This document shows, in pieces, positions 10,643-20,058 of a DNA stretch of 64,000 nt (the first letter of the stretch is position 1; the number at the start of each line of letters is the position of its first letter). This stretch comes from Neptunomonas antarctica (GTDB taxonomy: Bacteria; Pseudomonadota; Gammaproteobacteria; Pseudomonadales; Balneatricaceae). The position numbers were made by a program, and so were the translations under genes. The stretch covers positions 124,001-188,000 of the forward strand of contig NZ_LJSI01000015.1 of assembly GCF_001305295.1 (NCBI RefSeq). The letters run 5' to 3'. Below the pieces are notes generated by a model. The model saw nothing but the letters and a program-made list of their open reading frames with translations. It was not told where the DNA came from and searched no databases.

Positions 10643-10911
10643 GAACAGTCTCGTTTATAGGGATATGGAATGCATGATAGATTCAGTATAGATGAAAGCA
10701 AAAGAGCTGCCCGAATAGCGCCATAAAATATCAAAATTGCGCCATGACGGGATAATTTTGCGGAAATCTCTTAAATAGTAGACTAAAGTTTGAAGCGCTC
10801 CTTTTCAGGGCATACCATACTGAAGTTAACTAACATTCTATACGACGAACAATAATCTCTTTTCATCGATCCCATTTTATCCCGACCAGCTAATAGCGGA
10901 GCTCATACTCA
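10643..10911. promoter_or_regulatory. Divergent intergenic region, HD-GYP gene / NAD-GDH
   Basis: 269 bases between divergent genes must carry both promoters. GCGCCAT occurs twice 22 bases apart (near 10720 and 10741), separated by an AT-rich stretch, which may be a regulator site. I see no recognisable operator. The NAD-GDH start is preceded by GCGGAGCTCATACTCA. Confidence 0.35.
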
Positions 10912-13900
10912 ATGGACAGCGAGATAGCTAATAAAAAGAATAACAAAACCCTGGCAAAACTTAAGGAACTGCTCCAAAAGAGGCTGGAGGGGCCACAATC
11001 CTCCGCCGTTGGGCAGTTTGCTGATCAGTTTTTTACTTACGCACCTGAAGATGAAATTGCCCAGCGACCGATGGAGGCTCTTTATGGTGCCACCTTGTCT
11101 TCCTGGTCTTTTTTAAATCGGTTTGATGCCTCTTGCTCAAAAATACAAGTATTTAACCCTGATCTGGAGCAGCACGGTTGGCACAGTAGCCACACTGTCA
11201 TTCAGATTCTTGCAGTGGATTCTCCGTTCATCGTTGACTCGGTGCGTATGGAGCTGAATCGCCAGGGGATCGGTATCCATGTTATTCAAAATGTTGTTCT
11301 GTGGGTACAGCGCGAAGGCGAAGATTTTCAAGGGCTTGCACCTGCGGGCGAAGGTGTGTCCGAATCCTATATTTATCTGGAAGTCGATCGTCATACTGAG
11401 GTTGAGTTACTTAAAGGCCTGCAAGATGAATTATTGACAACGATGGCGGCAGTATCGGTGTCGGTTAAAGATTTTTTGCCCATGAAAACACGTGCGGCGG
11501 AATGTGCTAATGCATTATCTGCTGCGGGTTATACGCAGGAACAAGCGTTTACAGAATGGTTGTTAGAGGACCACTTCACCTTCCTGGCCAGTGATGAAGT
11601 TGAGTGTGAAAATGCGGGCGTGGTGGTTAAGCCTGATTCTGTCTTAGGTATGCTGGCGCTGCCGGGATTGTTGCATCTGGATACTATTGAGACCCCTGAT
11701 CAGCCGTTATTGATGGTTCGTCATGGTGACCGATCACGGGTGCATCGCCCTGCTTATTTAGATCTGGTTATCATTAGCCGCTTCGATGAACAGGGTGCGT
11801 TTATGGGCGCTACGCGTTTTCTGGGGCTTTACACCTCCCCTGTTTATCGTGAAAGACCCAAGCGCATCCCCCTTATTCGCCAGAAAGTCGAACGGGTATT
11901 GGCGCGTTCAGGGTTTAACCCCCATGGTCACAGCGGTAAATCGCTGGAACAAGTATTAATTGATCTGCCACGTGATGAGCTGTTTCTGGCAACGGAATAC
12001 GAACTCTATAACACCGCACTGAAGATATTCTATCTGCAGGAACGGCGGCGTGCCTGCTTGCTGGTGCGTGCCGATAAAAGTGGTCAGTTTATATCTTGTC
12101 TCTACTATGCACCGCGTGATCTGTTCAGTACTGCGTTGCGGCTTAATGTTCAAAACTTATTAGCAAAAGCATTCAATGCGCAGGATATTGATTTTACCAA
12201 CTCATTCAGTGAATCTGTGTTGGCGCGTACGCATTTCGTTATTCGTGTGACACCGGGGCAGGCCACACCGGATCTGGAGAAATTGGAAGCCGATGTTCAG
12301 GAACTGTCACGTTCGTGGAACGATGATCTGCAAAATGCCTTGATTGAGACCTGTGGTGAAGAGCTGGGAACAACCCGCAGCAATCTTTATCGGGAAGCCT
12401 TCTCTGCTGCTTATCGAGAGCACTTCAGCACACTGCACGCAGTACATGACATTGAAAAAATGGAGGTGCTGGCGACACAGCCATTAAGCATGAGCTTTTA
12501 CCGGATGCTTGAGCAATCCCGGTCAGTATTACGTTTCAAACTGTTTACCCCGGAAGAGCCTTTGATCCTGTCGGATGTGATTCCGGTACTGGAAAATCTT
12601 GGCCTGCGTGTGGTCGGAGAACATCCGTACGTGGTGAGTTGCGTTAACGGAAAAACCTATTGGATTCATGACTTCTCTCTGTCGCATCGTGGTGGTTCAG
12701 TACCGATTGAGCTGGATGAAGTTAAAGATATTTTCCAGCAAGCCTATGCGGCTATCTGGCAGGGCCTGGCCGATAACGACGAGTTCAACCGTTTAGTACT
12801 GGGCGCTGGACTTAATTGGCGTGAAGTGGCGATGCTACGTGCTTACGCACGTTATAACCAACAGATTCGCTTTGGCTTTAGTCAGGCGTATATTGCTGAA
12901 ACAATGAGCCGCCATACACAGGTCACGCGTTTGCTGGTAGCGCTGTTTCGGGCACGGTTTGAGCCTTCTCGTCAGGGACGCAGTAAAGGGCAAGCTCTTG
13001 TTGAGCGCATTGAAAATAGTATTCTGGATGCGCTAGATAAGGTCGATAACCTCAATGACGATAAGATCCTGCGGCGTTTTCTTGAATTAATAAAAGCAAC
13101 ACTGCGCACCAACTATTACCAGTTAAATGAGCACAACCAGCCGAAAGAGTACCAGTCGTTCAAATTGAATCCGCATCTTATTGCCGGAATTCCTAAGCCG
13201 CTGCCGATGTTCGAGATGTTTGTTTACTCGCCGCGTGTAGAGGGTGTGCATCTGCGTGGTGGTAAGGTTGCCCGTGGTGGTTTGCGCTGGTCTGATCGTT
13301 TAGAAGATTACCGTACGGAAGTGCTGGGTTTGGTTAAAGCACAGCAGGTAAAAAACGCGGTGATTGTTCCCGTCGGCGCGAAAGGCGGATTTGTTGCTAA
13401 ATGCCTGCCAAAGGACGGCAGCCGTGATGAAATTCTGGCAGAGGGTATCGCCAGTTATAAAATATTTATCCGTGGTTTACTCGATGTCGCCGATAACTTA
13501 AAAAGTGGCGAAGTGATTCCTCCGGTCAATGTCGTGCGTCACGATGGAGATGACCCTTATTTGGTCGTGGCAGCCGATAAAGGCACAGCGACATTCTCTG
13601 ACATTGCGAATGAGATAGCCGAGTCCTACGGTTTCTGGATGGGTGATGCGTTCGCCTCAGGTGGTAGCCAGGGGTATGACCATAAAGGTATGGGCATCAC
13701 CGCGAAAGGTGCATGGGAATCGGTCAAATTGCATTTTCGTGAAATGGGTATCAACACCCAGACTGATCCTTTCTCGGTGATTGGTATCGGCGATATGGCC
13801 GGTGATGTTTTTGGTAATGGTATGCTGCTATCGGAGCAAATCCGCTTAGTCGCTGCGTTTAACCATATGCATATCTTTATTGACCCGACACCGGACGAAG

Positions 13901-15687
13901 CCAGCAGCTTTATCGAGCGTCAGCGGATGTTTGCGCTGCCCCGCTCCGGCTGGGAAGATTATGATAAATCGTTAATTTCGAAAGGTGGCGGTATCTTCCT
14001 GCGTGCGGCGAAATCAATCACGCTGACACCCGAGATGAAACAACGCTTTGATATCAAAGAAGATAAGTTATCACCGAATGATCTGATCTCGGCTCTGCTG
14101 AAAGCCCCCATCGATCTGTTATGGAATGGTGGTATCGGCACTTATGTTAAAGCCAGTACCGAGAACCATGCGGATGTCGGCGATAAAGCTAACGATGCAC
14201 TGCGTGTTAACGGCAATGAATTGCGTTGCAGGGTTATCGGCGAAGGTGGAAACCTGGGCTTTACTCAGCTGGGACGTATAGAGTTTTGTCATAATGGCGG
14301 CGCTTGTAACACCGACTTTATCGATAATGCCGGTGGCGTCGACTGTTCCGACCATGAGGTGAACATTAAAATTCTCCTCAACAAATGTATTGCTGATGGT
14401 GATCTCACGATGAAACAGCGTAACGATCTGTTACGTGAAATGACCGATGCCGTTGCCATACAGGTACTGAAAAGTAATGACCGCCAGGCGCGGGCACTCA
14501 GTCTGGCGCTGCAACATGCCGGAAAATCCCAGGACGAATATGCACGTCTGATGGATCGTTTAGAGAGAGAAGGACGTCTGGATCGCGCCTTGGAGTTCCT
14601 GCCGGGTAACGATGAACTGCAACAGCGTAGGCTGTCTCACCAGAGCCTCACACGTCCTGAATTGTCTGTGCTTATCTCTTACACTAAGGCCGAGTTAAAA
14701 GAGAGCTTAACGCAGTCCTGGATTACCGACGATCCTTATGTAAAAAATGAGATTAAAGAGGCATTTCCGGCACAGCTGGTAACGCGTTTTCCTGAAGCGG
14801 TACAGGATCATCAGCTGAAGAAAGAGATCATTGCTACGCAGGTTGCCAATGCCATGGTGAATCACATGGGCATCACCTTTACTAACCGCATGATGGAGAC
14901 CGCCGGGCAGTCTGCCGATCAGGTGGCGGTGGCTTATCTGGTTGCACGTGATGTTTTCCAGTTGCGAGAGCTCTGGGCGGATGTCGAAGCATTAGATAAT
15001 AAGGTATCGACCGGACTTCAGCAGCGCATGCTGGTGGATCTGCTGCGTCTGATGCGCCGTGCAAGCTATTGGTTACTGCGTAATGTCTGTAACCGTGGCT
15101 GTTTCGAAGTACAGGCCGTGATCAATCGGTTTAAACCGGCCATAGCTGAAATAGCCGACTCGTTTACCGACTTATTGTCTGGTGACCTGAAATCTAATTG
15201 GCTGGCAAAACGCCAAGAGCTGATTGATGCTGGCATCCCGGAAGAGCTGGCATCACGTATTACCTGTGCAGAGCGGCTCTATGCGGGATTGGCCATCAGT
15301 GAAGTGTCTGATGAAGTTAAACAGCCAATCATTAATACGGCGGAAGTTGATTTTTGGCTGGGAGAGCGATTACAGCTGGATTGGGTGAGTGAGCGGATTC
15401 GTCAGATTGACCCGCAGAATCATTGGCAGCTGCTGGCGCGTGAAGGCTTTAATGAAGATCTTAATACACAGCAAAGCCGTTTGACCCGCTCAGTACTGAG
15501 TTGCGATAGTGAATTAACCGGACAAGCGTTGGCACAAAACTGGCTGGATAAAAATGATCAGGGGTTGAAACGCTGGGAGCGGGTACTTGAAGAACTGCGT
15601 TCGACCAGTGATGCGGATAGTGCCACTTTTACGGTCGTGATTCGCGAGCTGACAGAGTTATCTAAAAAAGCTATAAACAGGTCATAA
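10912..15687 (+). CDS. gdhB: NAD-specific glutamate dehydrogenase, large (180 kDa) class
   Basis: Oxidative deamination of glutamate to 2-oxoglutarate with NAD, a catabolic enzyme. The length of 1591 residues fits the L_180 class of Pseudomonas and Streptomyces. The long N-terminal region carries ACT-like regulatory segments (for example VDSPFIVDSVRMELNRQGI near residue 105). The catalytic core is near 770-1120, with HLRGGKVARGGLRWSDR, VPVGAKGGFV, GIGDMAGDVFGNGMLLS and EGGNLGFTQLGRIEF. The C-terminal 400 residues are the usual helical extension. It is monocistronic with its own terminator immediately downstream. The start follows GGAG at a normal distance. Confidence 0.97.
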   Translation: MDSEIANKKNNKTLAKLKELLQKRLEGPQSSAVGQFADQFFTYAPEDEIAQRPMEALYGATLSSWSFLNRFDASCSKIQVFNPDLEQHGWHSSHTVIQILAVDSPFIVDSVRMELNRQGIGIHVIQNVVLWVQREGEDFQGLAPAGEGVSESYIYLEVDRHTEVELLKGLQDELLTTMAAVSVSVKDFLPMKTRAAECANALSAAGYTQEQAFTEWLLEDHFTFLASDEVECENAGVVVKPDSVLGMLALPGLLHLDTIETPDQPLLMVRHGDRSRVHRPAYLDLVIISRFDEQGAFMGATRFLGLYTSPVYRERPKRIPLIRQKVERVLARSGFNPHGHSGKSLEQVLIDLPRDELFLATEYELYNTALKIFYLQERRRACLLVRADKSGQFISCLYYAPRDLFSTALRLNVQNLLAKAFNAQDIDFTNSFSESVLARTHFVIRVTPGQATPDLEKLEADVQELSRSWNDDLQNALIETCGEELGTTRSNLYREAFSAAYREHFSTLHAVHDIEKMEVLATQPLSMSFYRMLEQSRSVLRFKLFTPEEPLILSDVIPVLENLGLRVVGEHPYVVSCVNGKTYWIHDFSLSHRGGSVPIELDEVKDIFQQAYAAIWQGLADNDEFNRLVLGAGLNWREVAMLRAYARYNQQIRFGFSQAYIAETMSRHTQVTRLLVALFRARFEPSRQGRSKGQALVERIENSILDALDKVDNLNDDKILRRFLELIKATLRTNYYQLNEHNQPKEYQSFKLNPHLIAGIPKPLPMFEMFVYSPRVEGVHLRGGKVARGGLRWSDRLEDYRTEVLGLVKAQQVKNAVIVPVGAKGGFVAKCLPKDGSRDEILAEGIASYKIFIRGLLDVADNLKSGEVIPPVNVVRHDGDDPYLVVAADKGTATFSDIANEIAESYGFWMGDAFASGGSQGYDHKGMGITAKGAWESVKLHFREMGINTQTDPFSVIGIGDMAGDVFGNGMLLSEQIRLVAAFNHMHIFIDPTPDEASSFIERQRMFALPRSGWEDYDKSLISKGGGIFLRAAKSITLTPEMKQRFDIKEDKLSPNDLISALLKAPIDLLWNGGIGTYVKASTENHADVGDKANDALRVNGNELRCRVIGEGGNLGFTQLGRIEFCHNGGACNTDFIDNAGGVDCSDHEVNIKILLNKCIADGDLTMKQRNDLLREMTDAVAIQVLKSNDRQARALSLALQHAGKSQDEYARLMDRLEREGRLDRALEFLPGNDELQQRRLSHQSLTRPELSVLISYTKAELKESLTQSWITDDPYVKNEIKEAFPAQLVTRFPEAVQDHQLKKEIIATQVANAMVNHMGITFTNRMMETAGQSADQVAVAYLVARDVFQLRELWADVEALDNKVSTGLQQRMLVDLLRLMRRASYWLLRNVCNRGCFEVQAVINRFKPAIAEIADSFTDLLSGDLKSNWLAKRQELIDAGIPEELASRITCAERLYAGLAISEVSDEVKQPIINTAEVDFWLGERLQLDWVSERIRQIDPQNHWQLLAREGFNEDLNTQQSRLTRSVLSCDSELTGQALAQNWLDKNDQGLKRWERVLEELRSTSDADSATFTVVIRELTELSKKAINRS

Positions 15688-15708
15688 CCTGAATAACTGA
15701 GTCACAAT

Positions 15709-15748
15709 AAAGGGGATTCTTTACATGTAAGGAATCCCCTTTTTTTGT
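15709..15748 (+). terminator. Strong rho-independent terminator after NAD-GDH
   Basis: AAGGGGATTC pairs perfectly with GAATCCCCTT (10 bp), extended by three more A-T pairs and a G-T pair around a CATG loop. A run of seven T follows. It ends the NAD-GDH transcript 22 bases after the stop codon. Confidence 0.93.
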
Positions 15749-15869
15749 CTTAGTCATTTGTGTATCAGTTATACGCGTTGGTGATCGAAGACCTATCATG
15801 CCTTCAGTCACAGTCAATCCATGAAAATGTGCTAATGTTAATAATGTACTAAAAATACCAGGTTAGTTT

Positions 15870-16745
15870 ATGGTCAGCGATATTACCGAGAAACTTTACT
15901 CCGATATACCCAACGAAACTATGTATCACTACACCACCTTTTCGGGGCTGTTAGGTATCGTCGGGAGTGGTTCATTATGGGCCAGTGACATTCGTTATAT
16001 GAACGACTCTGCAGAGTTGAATCATATGGTGACTCTTATACGTGAAGAGGTTGATCAGCGTATTGGTTTAGGCCACCCCAATCCAAAATTACTGAATCAA
16101 TTTCTTGACTGGATTGAAGGGCGGGTGACGAATGGCCACATGCTATTTGCCGGATCATTCCGCGCCAATGGTAATCTGCTTAGCCAATGGCGGGGCTACA
16201 GTGAGCTGGGTAAGGGGGTCAGTATTGGTTTTGAGCCTAACCAGATTCTGACCTGCGCCCGTCAGCAATCATTTATGGTGGGTAAATGCATCTATGATAG
16301 CGCCCGGCAGCGGGAGTTGATCCATCAGATAGTTGATTTTGTAGAAGCCCTGGCGGCGGCTTCATGTGGCCTGCACGGATGCCGGGATGACCTTGTGTTT
16401 GCTGAGGTTTTTGAAAAGGTTGAGAGCGATCTGCTACGTATTGCGGCTGTGCTTAAGCATCCTTCGTTTCAGGAGGAAGAAGAGTGGCGTATTGTCTCCC
16501 CTGTCATTACTGATTTTCGAGACCCTTCTGTACATTATCGCGAGGGTACGTCGATGCTGGTGCCTTTCTTTGAGTTTTCGCTGGTGGCGCCGAAAGCACA
16601 GAAACCGCAGATTCAGCATATTTTCTTGGGTCCTACACCTAATATCAGCTTGTCGATGAACTCATTATCGATGTATCTGGCAAAAGAAGGGGTAGCCCCT
16701 AAGCGTGGCATTAACTATTGTCAGATCCCTTACCGGCAGCGTTAA
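15870..16745 (+). CDS. DUF2971 domain protein
   Basis: A 291-residue soluble protein with the DUF2971 pattern: MYHYTTFSGLLGIVGSGSLWAS near residue 19, YMNDSAELNH near 44, GNLLSQWRGYSELGKGVSIGF near 107-127, and KHPSFQEEEEWRIV near 198-211. The function of DUF2971 proteins is not established. The YHYT...LWAS...ND pattern resembles ADP-ribosyltransferase folds, which is inference. It stands alone between the GDH terminator and the ice-binding-like gene. DUF2971 genes are typically accessory and often near defence or mobile genes, and none of these is adjacent here. Confidence 0.82.
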   Translation: MVSDITEKLYSDIPNETMYHYTTFSGLLGIVGSGSLWASDIRYMNDSAELNHMVTLIREEVDQRIGLGHPNPKLLNQFLDWIEGRVTNGHMLFAGSFRANGNLLSQWRGYSELGKGVSIGFEPNQILTCARQQSFMVGKCIYDSARQRELIHQIVDFVEALAAASCGLHGCRDDLVFAEVFEKVESDLLRIAAVLKHPSFQEEEEWRIVSPVITDFRDPSVHYREGTSMLVPFFEFSLVAPKAQKPQIQHIFLGPTPNISLSMNSLSMYLAKEGVAPKRGINYCQIPYRQR

Positions 16746-17189
16746 AATCTCTTGATTAGCTTCCGTTTTCGGCGTTAACTAATCGGGCTTCAACGTTGCT
16801 TATGGCTTAGCAGAAACTCTCAACATTTCCCCTTCTGCTTGTCTTTATTAAGTGTGCACTTATTATCAAAAATCCTGTCACCCTTGTATTCAACCATCCA
16901 ATATAAATCATCTCGCTTCCAAAAAAAGTCTGTAGTTTGAACCATATTCAGCTTCTTGAGTTGAATAAATTTGACTGGATTACACTTAGGTGATCACTGC
17001 AATACACAACCTACAAAGATCCTGTTCATAAAGAGTTCAGGTAGCAAGTGTGAAAATTATGACGATAAAGAGGCGATAATAGGCCAATCTGCTGATCGTA
17101 GTACGTTTTTACTCGTCAAAATCGAAGTTAATCACTATCAGATATTGATCGCTGACCAAAGGGAAGCGAGTTTCAGATGGAGTATGATT
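16746..17189. other. Intergenic region upstream of the ice-binding-like gene
   Basis: 444 bases. An in-frame extension of the downstream gene runs back to 16971, but it begins at a non-ATG codon, has no ribosome site and would put 73 unlikely residues before a signal peptide. I read this stretch as leader or promoter DNA. No hairpin terminator, repeat or operator stands out. Codon use in the extension does not resemble a gene. Confidence 0.4.
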
Positions 17190-18041
17190 ATGATAAAAAG
17201 GACTTTCCGCCCAGCGGTATTAAAGACAATCACCATAAATGGTTGTCAGAAATTCAGGTATTTGAGGGTGTTACTATTCACTGTCCTTGCCGCGCTCTTT
17301 TCGGTACACACCCAAGCAATAGACTCGCCAATATTGAGTGATGATATGAAGACCTTCGCGGTGCTGGGTACCACGGGCGTAAGCAGTGCAGGCACCAAAG
17401 GCAGCACTATTGGCAGGGGCGGCAATGTAGGCACCATTACAGCTAACGCGATCACCGGTAAGTATACATTCAAAAAAGGACCCGCCGGATCGAAACAATC
17501 AGTGACCCAACTCGCCAATGATGCGCAGGCTGGAATTGATCCTGCGATCGACGCGTTGCAGCTCTTAGCCTCAGAGGCCGGTGCTATCAACATCCCAACA
17601 ACTCTGGAAGCCTACCAGAGCGTCCATGGCGGCTCTATCGCTCCGGGTACCTACAAGATCACATCCCAAGCCACTGATATCGTTGATAAACTTACTCTCG
17701 ATGGAGGAGGAGATCCTAATTCCGTGTGGATTTTTGTGTTTTCAACCACTTTCATTACCGGCGTAAAGTCGCATGTTACAGTGAAGCATATAGATGACGG
17801 TTCGGGTGTCGGTCTATTCTGGGTAGCCGATACTGGCGCGACCCTTAATGGCAAACATTTTGAAGGAAACGTCCTCGCCCAAAGTGCTATCACCAGTGAC
17901 GGCGGTCTAAAGATGTGCGGTAGACTCTTGGCGGGCACAGCAGTGACATTGTATAAGGACACTATAGACACAGACTGTAACAACGATGGCTATAGTGGCA
18001 GTTCGCTAAATAAACCCTCATTCACATTCCTCTATTATTAG
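17190..18041 (+). CDS. Secreted DUF3494 ice-binding-like protein
   Basis: A 283-residue precursor. The signal peptide has its hydrophobic core in YLRVLLFTVLAALFSV and a likely cleavage after HTQA (residue 43). The mature part is one DUF3494 domain: FAVLGTTGVSSAG, NAITGKY, IAPGTYKITSQ, LTLDGGGDPNSVWIFVFSTTF, VGLFWVADTGATLNG, FEGNVLAQSAIT, GRLLAGTAVTLYKDTI. DUF3494 proteins form a beta-solenoid with a flanking helix, and several from polar microbes bind ice. Whether this one does is inference. The GGAG at 17179-17182 lies seven bases before the ATG at 17190; another ATG at 17184 is too close. No anchoring domain is seen, so release to the periplasm or medium is likely. Confidence 0.85.
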   Translation: MIKRTFRPAVLKTITINGCQKFRYLRVLLFTVLAALFSVHTQAIDSPILSDDMKTFAVLGTTGVSSAGTKGSTIGRGGNVGTITANAITGKYTFKKGPAGSKQSVTQLANDAQAGIDPAIDALQLLASEAGAINIPTTLEAYQSVHGGSIAPGTYKITSQATDIVDKLTLDGGGDPNSVWIFVFSTTFITGVKSHVTVKHIDDGSGVGLFWVADTGATLNGKHFEGNVLAQSAITSDGGLKMCGRLLAGTAVTLYKDTIDTDCNNDGYSGSSLNKPSFTFLYY

Positions 18042-18395
18042 TGTTGGGTTGGCTGGATTATCGGTATTCAGGAAAGACACCAAGAACGCATAATCAGCAT
18101 TAAGTCCGACAGGCTGCTAGGACAAGTTATTTAATCGACCTGCTCAGTACATAGTTTATTGTTATCTGGGGTCGCTACTCTGAAACAAAAAAGCTGATCT
18201 TACGTTCAGATTTTTTACAGTTTCTGATGAGTTTATATCTGATACCCGCGTTTACTTATCGTCTGCGTTACCCTAGATACGTTCCCGTTTTGCCATATTT
18301 AATCGTTGTAATCATTAGCAATTAAATTCTTAATGTTAACGGCAACTAATGATATGAATTTCACAGTATGAGTAATATTTTATGGCCCACTTTGT
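18042..18395. other. Intergenic region between the DUF3494 gene and the Lrp-type regulator
   Basis: 354 bases with no credible gene. Near 18187-18216 there is a weak hairpin, AAAAAAGCTGA paired with TCAGATTTTTT, which could act as a terminator for the DUF3494 gene. The right half is AT-rich and probably holds the promoter of the regulator at 18396. Confidence 0.4.
18187..18216 (+). terminator. Possible weak terminator after the DUF3494 gene
   Basis: A6-G-CTGA / TCAG-A-T6 with an 8-base loop. The stem is A-T rich with only four strong core pairs, so termination is uncertain. It lies 146 bases after the stop codon. Confidence 0.35.
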
Positions 18396-18839
18396 ATGAT
18401 CGATAATATTAACCGAAGGATTTTGAACGCCTTACAGAAGAATGCCCGTATCTCCTACGCAGAACTGGGTAAACAGGTGCATTTATCCGCCCCTGCCGTG
18501 ACTGAAAGAATCCGTAAAATGGAGCAGGAGGGTGTGATTACCGGCTATTCTGTGTCGGTCAATATGGATAAGTTGGGTTTGCCGGTACTGGCGATCGTAC
18601 AATGCAAAGTGTTTCGTGCAAAGGAACGTCAGTTTAAAGAGTTGTTACTGAGCATTCCCGATATTCTTGAGTGTTACAACACCACAGGAGAGCAGGCGTT
18701 TATTATCAAACTGGCCACCGGATCGATGGCCAGATTGGATGAAATACTGGATCTCTTTGGGGATATGAGTGACACCAATACTATGATGATCCTATCAGCG
18801 CCGGTTCATCGTGCGCTCCCCGACACTTTTTTTGATTAA
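18396..18839 (+). CDS. Lrp/AsnC family transcriptional regulator
   Basis: 147 residues. The N-terminal winged helix is typical: IDNINRRILNALQKNARISYAELGKQVHLSAPAVTERIRKMEQEGVITGY. The C-terminal RAM/AsnC ligand domain follows, with VQCKVFRAKERQF, VLECYNTTGEQAFIIKLA and a terminal APVHRALP. These regulators sense amino acids or similar small molecules. It is convergent with the EamA exporter at 18932. Lrp-type regulators often control amino acid exporters, but the convergent order gives no shared promoter here. No clear ribosome site precedes the ATG. Confidence 0.9.
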   Translation: MIDNINRRILNALQKNARISYAELGKQVHLSAPAVTERIRKMEQEGVITGYSVSVNMDKLGLPVLAIVQCKVFRAKERQFKELLLSIPDILECYNTTGEQAFIIKLATGSMARLDEILDLFGDMSDTNTMMILSAPVHRALPDTFFD

Positions 18840-18931
18840 GCTTTTTATTAACTGAAGAAAAAGCTGCTTTCTAAACGGCTATGTAGTTAAACGGATTCAA
18901 CGTAACCCAAACTCAGATCCAGGCCCTGATT

Positions 18932-19837
18932 CTACAAAGCAGCGCCTTGCTCAATGGTGGCTTTAGGCTTGCGCTCCGGCCATTGGCTAATCAGCATGCC
19001 GGTTAGCATTAATGCGCACCCTGTTAGCTGATTGCTGGTGAGTTGTTCGTTGAGTAGTAACCACCCTCCGATTAAGGCAAAAACAGCTTCTGTGGATAAA
19101 ATAAGCGCTGTGACGCTGGGTTCTACCTGGCGTTGGGCAATGATCTGTAGTGTAAAGGCGATACCGCTGGAAGCAACGCCTGCATACAGCAAGGGCCACA
19201 TAGCCAGTTCAAATTGAGCGACTGTAGGCTCTTCGACGATAAGCATCACGATGGCCGCTAAAATGGCAGCCACAAAAAATTGCAGGATCGACAGGCTTAT
19301 GGCATCTACCTTACGGCATAACCAACCTAAAATGAGCACGTGAGCCGTCCAGAAAAAAGCTCCGATAAGTTCCATCGCATCGCCTTTATTGATGGTCAGG
19401 TCATCGGATACCGACAAGGCATAAAGACCGGCAAGCGCCAGCAAAACACCGCTCCAGGTTTTCATATTGGTCGCATGGCCTAAGACAACGCCGACGATTG
19501 GCACCATAACGATATACATACCCGTGATAAAACCGGCATTGCCGGCCGTGGTATATTGCAGGCCTATTTGCTGAAAGCTAAAACCACCGAACATCACAGT
19601 GCCTGCTACCAGGCCTCCGATGAACAGATCTTTGTTAAGCGGTAGCTTGTGTTTACCTAAAATAAGCCACAGCGGAATCAACGAAAGCGCCCCCAGTAAA
19701 AAGCGGGCCGCATTAAAGCTATGCGGGCCCAAATGCTCCATGCCGGTGGTTTGTGCAACAAATGCAAAGCCCCAAATGATAGCGACAACGATCAGCAGCG
19801 CATGGGAGGGTTTCATCAGTGTCGTTAGCATTGTCAT
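18932..19837 (-). CDS. EamA/DMT family transporter (metabolite exporter)
   Basis: A 301-residue inner-membrane protein with about ten transmembrane helices in two EamA repeats, for example HALLIVVAIIWGFAFVAQ at the start, GLVAGTVMFGGFSFQQIGLQYTTAGNAGFITGMYIV, then ELIGAFFWTAHVLILGWL in the second half and the end VFALIGGWLLLNEQLTSNQLTGCALMLTGML. This family exports amino acids, nucleosides or other metabolites; the substrate cannot be told from sequence. Two possible starts (MTMLTTLMKPSH) differ by two codons or more. It faces the Lrp-type regulator tail to tail. Confidence 0.9.
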   Translation of the reverse strand: MTMLTTLMKPSHALLIVVAIIWGFAFVAQTTGMEHLGPHSFNAARFLLGALSLIPLWLILGKHKLPLNKDLFIGGLVAGTVMFGGFSFQQIGLQYTTAGNAGFITGMYIVMVPIVGVVLGHATNMKTWSGVLLALAGLYALSVSDDLTINKGDAMELIGAFFWTAHVLILGWLCRKVDAISLSILQFFVAAILAAIVMLIVEEPTVAQFELAMWPLLYAGVASSGIAFTLQIIAQRQVEPSVTALILSTEAVFALIGGWLLLNEQLTSNQLTGCALMLTGMLISQWPERKPKATIEQGAAL

Positions 19838-20058
19838 AACAGTTAAGCGTCCAATAAGAGGGCCAATATAAGGAGTCTTTAATGACGCTATTGTAAGGCT
19901 GGACAGCCCGTGAGAGACAGATGGTAACTAACGAAAACAAAGCTGGAAGTCTTTAAAACAAAGGTTATCAGGCTTGCCTGCCTTCTTTTCGAAAGCCAGT
20001 TCTGTTTTGACAGCCCACTTTTCAAAAGACAGGCTGTGTTGTGTTGATAATCGATGCT

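Noticed and set aside
16971-17189. N-terminal extension of the DUF3494 protein by 73 residues
   Set aside because: No ribosome site, non-ATG start, and it would put the signal peptide deep inside the protein.
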